From Candidatus Aminicenantota bacterium (GTDB lineage: Bacteria > Acidobacteriota > Aminicenantia > Aminicenantales > UBA8522), in the NCBI GenBank assembly GCA_016934895.1, contig JAFGRZ010000023.1, positions 1 to 6,053 on the forward strand: a stretch of 6,053 nucleotides of DNA, read 5' to 3'. The notes under the pieces were generated by a model, which searched no databases, had not been told where the DNA came from, and saw nothing but the letters and a program-made list of their open reading frames with translations. Below, one piece after another: positions 1 through 5,799 of the stretch. The position numbers and the translations under genes are program-made. Positions within the stretch are counted from its first letter, which is position 1, and every line of letters begins with the position of its first letter.

Positions 1-144
1 ATCGATGCCGCCGCCGTCATCCCGGCAAGAAAAGGCGGATTCCTTTCCCGAAACGTTCACCCGCTCGATCTCCATCTTGCCCATTCTCACATTGCCGAAC
101 GGTGTAATAAAGGTTCCCCTTGGGGCAAAAGGAGATCTGATCCA
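1..144 (-). other. Short open frame running off the window edge, unrecognised
   Basis: On the minus strand a frame is open from just after a TGA at 145-147 to the window edge (48 codons). It reads through APRGTFITPFGNVRMGK and on to a stretch ending DDGGGID. The composition looks protein-like, but I do not recognise a family. Possible starts are a GTG (codon 19), an ATG (codon 21) or an ATG (codon 24); none has a convincing Shine-Dalgarno sequence. It could be the 5' end of the next gene, a gene remnant, or chance. It lies downstream of the GWxTD gene in the same orientation. Between them, at 167-182, is a weak 5-bp hairpin (GACGG/CCGTC) followed on the minus strand by TTTT only 11 nt later, which is a poor terminator. 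I see nothing else in 1-206. Confidence 0.25.
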
Positions 145-206
145 TCAAGGGAAAATCAACATACGTGACGGGAGTTTCCGTCGGCTATGGAAAGGCGACG
201 CCATTT

Positions 207-2300
207 CTACCGCCGCTTTTCGACGGTCTCGAGCCGCTCCTTGAGGGCGGGCTGATCGGGCTCGATCTCGAGGGACTTCCGCCAGGCGGCGAGGGCTTCC
301 TCTGTCTGGCCGAGTCCGAGATGGCACTCACCGATCTTGTTGAGAACGCCGGCGCTCAGGCCGAAAGAAGTCAAGGCACCCTGAAAAACCCCGAGTCCCT
401 CTTGGAACCGGCCCAGGGAGAGGTATGTCTCGCCGAGAACGATGCTGAGCTCATGATCCGTCTCGGTTTCGGCGGCGAAAGGCTGAAGAATGGCCAGGGC
501 CTCGGCCTTCCGGTCGAGATCCAAGTAGGCCCGGGCCAGATCGACGGCGTATGATCGGGTCTTGGGGCCGGCCCGGTAGGCTTTTTCAAGCCGGGGGACT
601 GCGGCCCCGAGGTCGCCTTTGGCGGCCCATTGGCGGCCGAGAATATTCTCGATCAGGGCGGGTCCCCCTGCGTCGAGGAGGGAGTTCGAGTGGACCCACG
701 GCCGGGGCAGGTAATCGGCCGTGGAGACCACGAAATCCTTCTTCTGCCGGTCGATCTCTTGGCCGTCCTGATCGATTAGGATGACGGCGACGGCGTAATA
801 TCCGGGAGGAATCCGGTCGAGAGGAAAGACCTCGATGCGGTTGAGCGGATCCGGATTCTCGGCCAGCGGCAGGAGCCGGGATTCTATCTCGTTCCCATCC
901 TGCCCTAGGATGAACTTGAGGGATCCGCCGGCGCGCAGATCAGGAGAAAGATCCAAAATCTGGGTATGGACGTGGAGCTTATCCTGGGTTATGAATGAGG
1001 GATCCGGTTGCAGATAGAGCCGGACTTTCCCCGACGCGAACGGCTGGGGGACGCGCCCCGGCGCTTCAGGACGAACGGCGTTGAATGCGAGCAGAAGGGG
1101 CGTCAGGCGAGGGGGGGACGGCCCCGCCGCGATGCTGATCGTCTTTTCGAGGGAAGTGAATTCCTTGGAGACGGAGTTTTTCATGAGGACGGAAAGCCGG
1201 TAGTCGCCGGGGACAACGGGGAACACGCCGGCGAAAGCGAAGGGGCGTTGCCTGAGCTTTTCGAATTGTTCCCTGTTGAAACGCAGCGGGACCTTGTTCT
1301 CGAACTGATAGATCGTCCGGCCCTGCGTATCCGTCAGGATGCCGTTGAAGATGAGGTCGGTCGAGATCCCGCTGTCGTAACCGCCCATCGAGATGTTGCT
1401 CGGCTCAAGGACGTAATGGACGAACCATGTTCCCGACGGGTCCTGGAGGGCCTGGACGACCGAGCTGCTGTCGATATAGTTGGCCGAATATTCCACCTCG
1501 ACGATGTCCTTGTATTCCCGGAACTTCCGGGCGTACGAATCCTCGACGGACCGGTAGGCCGAGGCGTCCAAATTCTGGATGATGGACATCGACATCAGGG
1601 ACGGCATGGTCACGACCGTCTCTCCCGGGATGAATGAGACCGAGGCCCGGGCCAGTTCGGGCTCCATGACGCTCAGGGCTTCGTAGGCTTCGGCGTAGTC
1701 GCCGACGTTGCCTCTGTAGTTGGACATCAGGTTCCACGGTCCGTCTGCGGCCGGGTTGTAGAGAATGAAATCCCCCATCCCGTTCCTTTGGTAAAAAAGC
1801 AGGTCGAAAGCCGAGGGCAGGCCCGGCAGCGTAAGATCCTGGTAGGACCAGGTTTGCGCCTCGTAAAGAGTCGCGATCCCGGTAAATTCGCGGATGCTCA
1901 TCGGCGGACCCAGGATGATATAGACCTTGCCCCGGTCCGTCTTCCAGCCGGGCTTGCCCGTGCCGCGGTAGTAGCGATCGACGTAATTCAGTCGGCGGAT
2001 GTGTTCCTCCCGGAATTCATTTTTGTCCGTTCCGGGAGTGGGGTCGCGGTGCCTCCAGAACGCTTCGATGAAGGAATCCCTCTGGCGGTCCGTCGTGAGC
2101 TCGAGAAAGACGGCCTTTTCGCCGGGAGTGATGAGGTAGACGACTTCCTCCTCGATCCACGTCCTGTATTTCTGGGGAAGGTCTTTGGGGTTGAGCTGGG
2201 AGAAAAGGGGAGAGACGGTGCAGAGGGCCAGCACCGCGAGAGCCGCCGCCGTGCGGCGGACCACACCTCTATCGCCGAAAAAACTCGTCTGGCTTTTCAT
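207..2300 (-). CDS. Exported GWxTD-domain protein with C-terminal TPR repeats
   Basis: An intact 697-residue protein. The N-terminus has basic residues (RR at 15-16), a hydrophobic run at about 17-33 and a likely signal peptidase I site near LFS|Q (34/35). Cys27 follows LAL rather than a proper lipobox, so I do not call a lipoprotein. Residues 36-135 form the diagnostic region: PQKYRTWIEEEVVYLITPGE, FIEAFWRHRDPTPGT, then GWKTDRGKVYIILGPP with the name-giving GWxTD at 118-122. Residues about 280-530 are beta-rich and hold two Ig-like-looking stretches (around 290-390 and 440-525). Residues about 546-690 contain roughly four TPR units, for example NILGRQWAAKGDLGAAVPRL and ECHLGLGQTEEALAAWRKSL. 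The molecular role of GWxTD proteins is not established. From the signal peptide and TPRs I infer a periplasmic or envelope scaffold or assembly role. The ATG start is backed by GAGGA 4 nt upstream; the stop is TAG. The gene follows the receptor in the same direction after a 212-nt gap with its own candidate promoter. Confidence 0.9.
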   Translation of the reverse strand: MKSQTSFFGDRGVVRRTAAALAVLALCTVSPLFSQLNPKDLPQKYRTWIEEEVVYLITPGEKAVFLELTTDRQRDSFIEAFWRHRDPTPGTDKNEFREEHIRRLNYVDRYYRGTGKPGWKTDRGKVYIILGPPMSIREFTGIATLYEAQTWSYQDLTLPGLPSAFDLLFYQRNGMGDFILYNPAADGPWNLMSNYRGNVGDYAEAYEALSVMEPELARASVSFIPGETVVTMPSLMSMSIIQNLDASAYRSVEDSYARKFREYKDIVEVEYSANYIDSSSVVQALQDPSGTWFVHYVLEPSNISMGGYDSGISTDLIFNGILTDTQGRTIYQFENKVPLRFNREQFEKLRQRPFAFAGVFPVVPGDYRLSVLMKNSVSKEFTSLEKTISIAAGPSPPRLTPLLLAFNAVRPEAPGRVPQPFASGKVRLYLQPDPSFITQDKLHVHTQILDLSPDLRAGGSLKFILGQDGNEIESRLLPLAENPDPLNRIEVFPLDRIPPGYYAVAVILIDQDGQEIDRQKKDFVVSTADYLPRPWVHSNSLLDAGGPALIENILGRQWAAKGDLGAAVPRLEKAYRAGPKTRSYAVDLARAYLDLDRKAEALAILQPFAAETETDHELSIVLGETYLSLGRFQEGLGVFQGALTSFGLSAGVLNKIGECHLGLGQTEEALAAWRKSLEIEPDQPALKERLETVEKRR

Positions 2301-2304
2301 TCGG

Positions 2305-2309
2305 TCCTC
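2305..2309 (-). promoter_or_regulatory. Ribosome binding site of the GWxTD gene
   Basis: GAGGA on the minus strand, 4 nt before the ATG at 2298-2300. Together with the signal peptide that starts right there, it fixes the start codon. Confidence 0.7.
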
Positions 2310-2326
2310 GCTCGAGAGATGATATC

Positions 2327-2356
2327 AGTATAGGACGATTGCCGGGATTTTTCCAA
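2327..2356 (-). promoter_or_regulatory. Candidate sigma70-type promoter for the GWxTD gene
   Basis: On the minus strand a -35-like TTGGAA (2351-2356, 4 of 6 matches) is followed after 18 bp by a -10 TATACT (2327-2332, 5 of 6 matches). Transcription would start near 2320, giving a leader of only about 20 nt before the ATG. The hairpins between the receptor and this promoter support independent transcription. ATTCCG occurs twice, 15 bp apart, at 2356-2361 and 2371-2376, partly overlapping the -35, and could be a regulator site. The prediction rests on sequence matching alone, and sigma preferences of this organism are unknown. Confidence 0.5.
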
Positions 2357-2407
2357 TTCCGCCATATCGGATTCCGAGGTTTTCTTTCTCGAAAAGGGGG
2401 GCGTTTT

Positions 2408-2428
2408 CAGGGCCGGCCGGCGGCCCTG
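2408..2428 (-). repeat. Second GC-rich hairpin in the receptor-GWxTD gap
   Basis: A perfect 8-bp inverted repeat, CAGGGCCG and CGGCCCTG, around a 5-nt loop. It lies 12 nt beyond the larger hairpin at 2441-2482. No T-tract follows on either strand, so it is not a textbook terminator. It may be a backup 3'-end structure or part of a dispersed palindromic element. Confidence 0.55.
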
Positions 2429-2482
2429 CGTAAGAAGAGAGGCGGGCCGCCTCTTCGGCCTTGGCCTCGGAGGCGGCCCGCC
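2429..2482 (-). terminator. Probable terminator of the receptor gene
   Basis: A perfect 13-bp inverted repeat (GGCGGGCCGCCTC at 2441-2453 against its exact complement at 2470-2482) encloses a 16-nt loop that itself contains GGCC-TT-GGCC. It starts 30 nt after the receptor stop codon. Read on the minus strand, the stem is followed by TCTCTTCTT, a T-rich but interrupted tail. Stem strength and position fit intrinsic termination; the imperfect tail is why confidence is not higher. In the plus direction the stem is followed by CGGAAAAGG, which does not fit a terminator. Confidence 0.55.
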
Positions 2483-2512
2483 CGGAAAAGGATCCAGAGG
2501 TTCGTTCTGTCC

Positions 2513-5413
2513 TTAGAACTCGACCTTGAACGTGAGCTGAGCGACGCGCGGCGATTGCGGGGTAATCATTCTTTGATATTGGTTGATCCCGCTCCCGTCC
2601 ACGTAGTCGCGGCGGATGTCCGTCGTGTAGTACATGTTGTACTTGCCCCAGTTGAACGCGTTGTAAAGGTCCATGGCCACTTCGAGGCGGAAGCGTCCGA
2701 TGGGGACTCCCTTGGCCAGGCGGAGGTTGACGCTCCAGATGTCGTCCGTGTACCGGCCGCTGGCTCCCCAGGAGCCGCCGACGTAATAGTTGTTGAACGC
2801 CTGCCAGACGATGTCGGAGACGCGGCGGCCGTTGGAGATGGTGACCGTCGGAGCGCTCGCATCCCAGGCATAATCGCCGGTCGTATCCTGCACGAAAACC
2901 CCGGAATGCCCGTTGACGAAGGTCGAGAGCAGGATGTCCCACGGCAGGCGGTAGAACGCCGTGAAATGGAAGGACCACCGGATGCCGTAGTCGGGCATAT
3001 CCAGGTCGCTCGGGTTGTCATAGACGAACTGGAAGGGGTCGCCCGGGTCGAAAGCGAGCTTGTAGTACTTGCGCCACATCCGCGAATAGTTGGCCATGAT
3101 GCCCCAGTTGCCGCTGAAGTTCCTCTTGATGTTGAACTGGAGGCCCTTGTAGTCGAACTTCCAGCGCCGGTCGTCGCCGTCGTACCATGTCCTCTGATTG
3201 ATGTAGTTGAAGTCGGGGAATTTGTAATCGACGAAGGCCCCGTTCTCGAAGATGGGATTGATGTTTTCCATATAGGACGTGTTGATGGCGCGATAGATGA
3301 ACGACGTTTCGAAGACGAGGTCGGCGAAGAGCTCCCGCTCGAACGAAACGCTGAACTCGTCGTTGTACTCCATCTGCATATCTTTGTTGTAGTCGACGCC
3401 GTAGGCCAGCTCGGGATCCGTATAAGGAGTCATGGCCTCGGGCCCCAGGCCGATGTTGGCCGTGCTCATCCGGTACTCGGGGAAGGCGATGGTGCGCGCG
3501 TAGTTGTTGTAATCTCCCGTGCCGACGTACTCGAAGTAGCGGCCGAAATGGAACTTGAAGACGCCGACATTTTCCCAGTTGTAGGTCAGGCCCAGGCGGG
3601 GGGCGAGCCCGCTGTCGTCGAACTCGATGTTGTTGCGCATTCCCGAGTAGATGACATCATACTCGGCCGGGATCTCGTCGCGGAAGTACATGTTCTCGCG
3701 CTGATGTTCCCAGCGGAGGCCGAGCTGGATGCTCAGGTTCTTCGTCAGGACCCATCGGTCCTGGACGAAGACGTTCTCGTTGGTCACGACGACTTCGTTG
3801 TCGTAGCGATCCTGGGGCAATCCCGGGGCGCCCTTGGTCTTGTAGCCGCGGTAGACGTAGGGCTCGGACAGGCCGTAGTTTGCGTAATTCAATCCGTAAC
3901 GGTACCGGTAGAAACCGAGGTCGTCCACGCAATAGATCCGGCTCCGCGTGACGTGCTGCCAGGGACGGATATCGACGCCCACCTTGAATTCATGGGAGCC
4001 CGTATTGGCCAGGTCCTGGGCGTAATAAGTCAGGTTGCCGGAGATCAAGGCGTTCTCCCGGACGGAGACATAGTCCTCGCCGTAACCGCCCTCGTATAAA
4101 AGAGTGGATCCGCCCTGGAACCTTTCCGTGTACTGCCTTCGGGGGACGCGATTGATCGCGTAGGTGTCGCGGGGCTTGTGGTTGTAGCCGGCGGTGAAAT
4201 TGAAATAGGCCGCGTCCGTGATGAGCCAGCGCCAGGTCAGCGAGTACATCGGCCCGCCCCGAGCGGCCCGGTTGGCGGTTTCGAGCCTAGAATAGGCGCT
4301 GCTCGGAAAGCCGCTGGGCTCGATCTCATAGTAGTCGCTCTGGAAGACGGCGCTGATCGTGTGCTTGGGCACGGGCTGGAAGGTCAGCTTGAAGAAGGGC
4401 ATGTGGCCCCGGGTCTTCTGGACGAGCTTGGGTTCCACGATCGTGTTGGGGATCTGGTAATCCTGATTGTCGAACTTGTACGTGGCCAGGAACCAGAGCT
4501 TGTCCTTCATGATCGGGCCGCTGAGCAGGACGTTGGGGATGATGTAGCTCGTTTTGCTGGCGACACCGCCCTCGATATTCGACCAGTTGAACGACTGGGG
4601 CTGGAACTGGAGAAAGGCCGAGCCCTTGAGCGTGTTCCCACCGGACTTGGTGACGATGTTCATGTACGAGGACCGGGCGTTGCCGTATTCGGCCGTGGCG
4701 CCGGCCGTCTTGACGTCGATCTCCTCCATGGCCTCGTAGTTGAAATTGGCGTAGGAGGTCCCGCTCATGGAGTCCATGATGTCCATGCCGTCGACCAGGA
4801 TCTTGTTCTCGTAGCCGTCGTCCTGGTTGTGATAGCTCCAGAAATAGGTCGAATTTCTGAGGTTGTGGGTGACGCCCCCGGCGTTGACCAGGGGCGAGCC
4901 GAGGGACTCGCCGGCGACGCCGGGCAGGGTGTGGAAAACGTCAACATAGTCCACCCGGGGCGCCAACGGGACGGTGGCCAGGAGCTCGGTCGAAACGACA
5001 TAGCTCTTGGAGCTGCTCTCGACGTCGATATTCGGACGCTCGGCCGTGACCTCGATAGTCGTTTCCAGGGTGCCGATTTTCATGACGATGTCCGCGTTCG
5101 AAATCTGGCCGACCTGGACGGGGACACCCCTCGTCCAGCACGTTTCGAATCCCTCGAGCTTGGCGCAGATCGTGTACCGTCCGGGCGGCAGATAGAGAAA
5201 ACGAAATTGCCCCCGGTAATCGGTGATCGCCGAGCGCGGACTCATCAGGGCGTCGCTCGTGATTTCGAGGTTGACCCCCGGCAGCGCCTCCCCCTCGGTG
5301 TCGGTGACGTAGCCTCGCAACGTCCCCGTGGTGACCTGGGCGTGGAGCGCCCCGGCGGATGCGATCGCCAGAAGTCCGAGAATCAGAAAGAGTTTTTTGG
5401 GTTTGAAATTCAT
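2513..5413 (-). CDS. TonB-dependent receptor with carboxypeptidase-regulatory-like domain
   Basis: An intact 966-residue outer-membrane protein. Residues 1-26 are a clear signal peptide (MNFKPKKLFLILGLLAIASA, then GALHAQ). Residues about 28-112 form a carboxypeptidase-regulatory-like domain: GTLRGYVTDTEGEALPGVNL, then DYRGQFRFLYLPPGRY. A TonB-box-like TIEVTA lies at 119-124. The plug spans about 125-262 with KILVDGMDIMD, MEEIDVKTAGATAEYGNAR and MNIVTKSGGN. The remainder is a Tyr/Asn/Trp-rich beta-barrel ending SPRVAQLTFKVEF; the terminal Phe is the usual outer-membrane assembly signal. Such receptors move or bind substrates at the outer membrane using TonB-ExbBD energy. The substrate cannot be read from sequence; glycan or peptide uptake are both plausible. 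Cys83 and Cys92 are close enough for a disulfide; Cys495 is the only other cysteine. I chose the ATG at 5411-5413 because it places the signal peptide at the N-terminus and has GGAGG directly upstream. The frame is open to an ATG at 5522-5524, but that start would bury the signal peptide. Confidence 0.93.
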   Translation of the reverse strand: MNFKPKKLFLILGLLAIASAGALHAQVTTGTLRGYVTDTEGEALPGVNLEITSDALMSPRSAITDYRGQFRFLYLPPGRYTICAKLEGFETCWTRGVPVQVGQISNADIVMKIGTLETTIEVTAERPNIDVESSSKSYVVSTELLATVPLAPRVDYVDVFHTLPGVAGESLGSPLVNAGGVTHNLRNSTYFWSYHNQDDGYENKILVDGMDIMDSMSGTSYANFNYEAMEEIDVKTAGATAEYGNARSSYMNIVTKSGGNTLKGSAFLQFQPQSFNWSNIEGGVASKTSYIIPNVLLSGPIMKDKLWFLATYKFDNQDYQIPNTIVEPKLVQKTRGHMPFFKLTFQPVPKHTISAVFQSDYYEIEPSGFPSSAYSRLETANRAARGGPMYSLTWRWLITDAAYFNFTAGYNHKPRDTYAINRVPRRQYTERFQGGSTLLYEGGYGEDYVSVRENALISGNLTYYAQDLANTGSHEFKVGVDIRPWQHVTRSRIYCVDDLGFYRYRYGLNYANYGLSEPYVYRGYKTKGAPGLPQDRYDNEVVVTNENVFVQDRWVLTKNLSIQLGLRWEHQRENMYFRDEIPAEYDVIYSGMRNNIEFDDSGLAPRLGLTYNWENVGVFKFHFGRYFEYVGTGDYNNYARTIAFPEYRMSTANIGLGPEAMTPYTDPELAYGVDYNKDMQMEYNDEFSVSFERELFADLVFETSFIYRAINTSYMENINPIFENGAFVDYKFPDFNYINQRTWYDGDDRRWKFDYKGLQFNIKRNFSGNWGIMANYSRMWRKYYKLAFDPGDPFQFVYDNPSDLDMPDYGIRWSFHFTAFYRLPWDILLSTFVNGHSGVFVQDTTGDYAWDASAPTVTISNGRRVSDIVWQAFNNYYVGGSWGASGRYTDDIWSVNLRLAKGVPIGRFRLEVAMDLYNAFNWGKYNMYYTTDIRRDYVDGSGINQYQRMITPQSPRVAQLTFKVEF

Positions 5414-5417
5414 ATGA

Positions 5418-5422
5418 CCTCC
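5418..5422 (-). promoter_or_regulatory. Ribosome binding site of the receptor gene
   Basis: GGAGG on the minus strand, 4 nt (TCAT) before the ATG at 5411-5413. It decides the start over the upstream ATG at 5522-5524, which lacks a Shine-Dalgarno sequence. Confidence 0.8.
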
Positions 5423-5472
5423 ATTATAGTTTTCTTTTTGAAGCGTGAATGATGGAATGCTTTGAACGCGGT

Positions 5473-5482
5473 TCACCTCCTT
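5473..5482 (-). promoter_or_regulatory. Orphan perfect Shine-Dalgarno sequence in the receptor leader
   Basis: AAGGAGGTGA on the minus strand is the full complement of the usual 16S rRNA 3' tail, a better match than the gene's own ribosome binding site. No ATG, GTG or TTG follows at a usable distance, and the receptor start is 59 nt further on. Immediately before it is the palindrome TTCCCCGGGGAA (5483-5494), which could pair with part of it (CCTT with AAGG). It may be a standby or mRNA-protecting ribosome site, or simply a relic. Confidence 0.5.
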
Positions 5483-5631
5483 TTCCCCGGGGAAGGCGTG
5501 TCGCGGGCGGGAGAACGACATCACGCATAGCCTTTCCGCAGGCCTCGTAATCGGATGGGAAAAAAGGCAAAATGAAAGGGCTGGTGACAGAGGCTTTCTG
5601 CCCGTCGATCATCAACTTCTAATCCGCTCGA

Positions 5632-5656
5632 CTCAATCGTTTGGCTCAATCGATTG
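5632..5656 (-). repeat. Direct repeat and palindrome at the predicted transcription start
   Basis: CTCAATCG occurs twice on the plus strand (5632-5639 and 5645-5652), 13 bp from start to start. The second copy overlaps the perfect 10-bp palindrome CAATCGATTG (5647-5656). The cluster lies directly downstream of the -10 element and spans the predicted start, a typical place for a repressor operator. No regulator gene is in the window. Confidence 0.4.
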
Positions 5657-5657
5657 C

Positions 5658-5687
5658 ACTATAGCAAAACAGTTCGCCCCTTGTCAA
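5658..5687 (-). promoter_or_regulatory. Strong sigma70-type promoter for the receptor gene
   Basis: On the minus strand a perfect -35 TTGACA (5682-5687) is followed after 18 bp by -10 TATAGT (5658-5663, 5 of 6 matches), with TG at the extended -10 position (TGC-TATAGT). Start of transcription is expected near 5651. It is the best promoter match I found in the window and faces the receptor. Confidence 0.65.
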
Positions 5688-5713
5688 GCATTTTCCGTTG
5701 CGCTCTGTTTACT

Positions 5714-5744
5714 GATATCAAATGGACTGTTTTTTGATGATATC
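5714..5744. repeat. AT-rich inverted repeat upstream of the receptor promoter
   Basis: GATATCA (5714-5720) and TGATATC (5738-5744) form 7-bp inverted arms around a 17-nt spacer containing a run of six T. It lies about 27 bp upstream of the -35 and beyond the end of the dipeptidase remnant. It could be an activator or repressor site, or a weak 3'-end structure. The remaining bases between it and the pseudogene stop (5745-5799) show nothing I can name. Confidence 0.4.
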
Positions 5745-5799
5745 GAAACGGATGCCTGCACTGCCCCGGTATCCGGCTGAACCTTGCGTATTTTCTCCC

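Larger units (their letters stand above)
5414..5651 (-). promoter_or_regulatory. Long 5' leader of the receptor mRNA
   Basis: The distance from the predicted transcription start (about 5651) to the receptor ATG is roughly 238 nt, long for a receptor gene. In transcript order it holds a small hairpin (GGCAGA/TCTGTC around AAGCC, near 5589-5605), a pyrimidine-rich stretch (about 5557-5582), a short GCCT/AGGC hairpin near 5530-5542, the palindrome TTCCCCGGGGAA (5483-5494), an orphan perfect Shine-Dalgarno (5473-5482) and the real ribosome binding site. I compared it from memory with common riboswitch cores and matched none. A 62-codon frame (ATG 5610-5612, stop 5424-5426) crosses it but has no good ribosome binding site and does not look like a conserved protein. 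Confidence 0.5.

Noticed and set aside
1008..1637. 209-codon plus-strand frame inside the GWxTD gene
   Set aside because: Antisense shadow: Arg/Asp/Gly-rich, no start signals, and the opposite strand holds a clear intact protein.
2339..4099. 586-codon open frame on the plus strand
   Set aside because: It lies fully antisense to the receptor gene, reads as a Val/Asp/Glu/Arg-rich string without domains or signal peptide, and has no ribosome binding site. It is a by-product of GC-rich codon usage on the other strand.
5423..5428. Perfect TATAAT on the minus strand just before the receptor start
   Set aside because: No -35-like hexamer lies 16-18 bp upstream, and transcription from it would begin within the ribosome binding site.
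4178..5452. 424-codon open frame on the plus strand
   Set aside because: Also antisense to the receptor with the same low-complexity composition; it ends in the receptor's leader and shows no protein family features.
5414..5524. Longer N-terminus for the receptor (start at 5522-5524)
   Set aside because: It adds 37 residues ahead of an obvious signal peptide and lacks a Shine-Dalgarno sequence, whereas the ATG at 5411-5413 has GGAGG at close spacing.
5424..5612. 62-codon upstream frame in the leader, ending just before the receptor ribosome binding site
   Set aside because: Its stop position would allow translational coupling, but the start has only a weak GAAG, the composition is unremarkable, and no leader-peptide codon run is visible.
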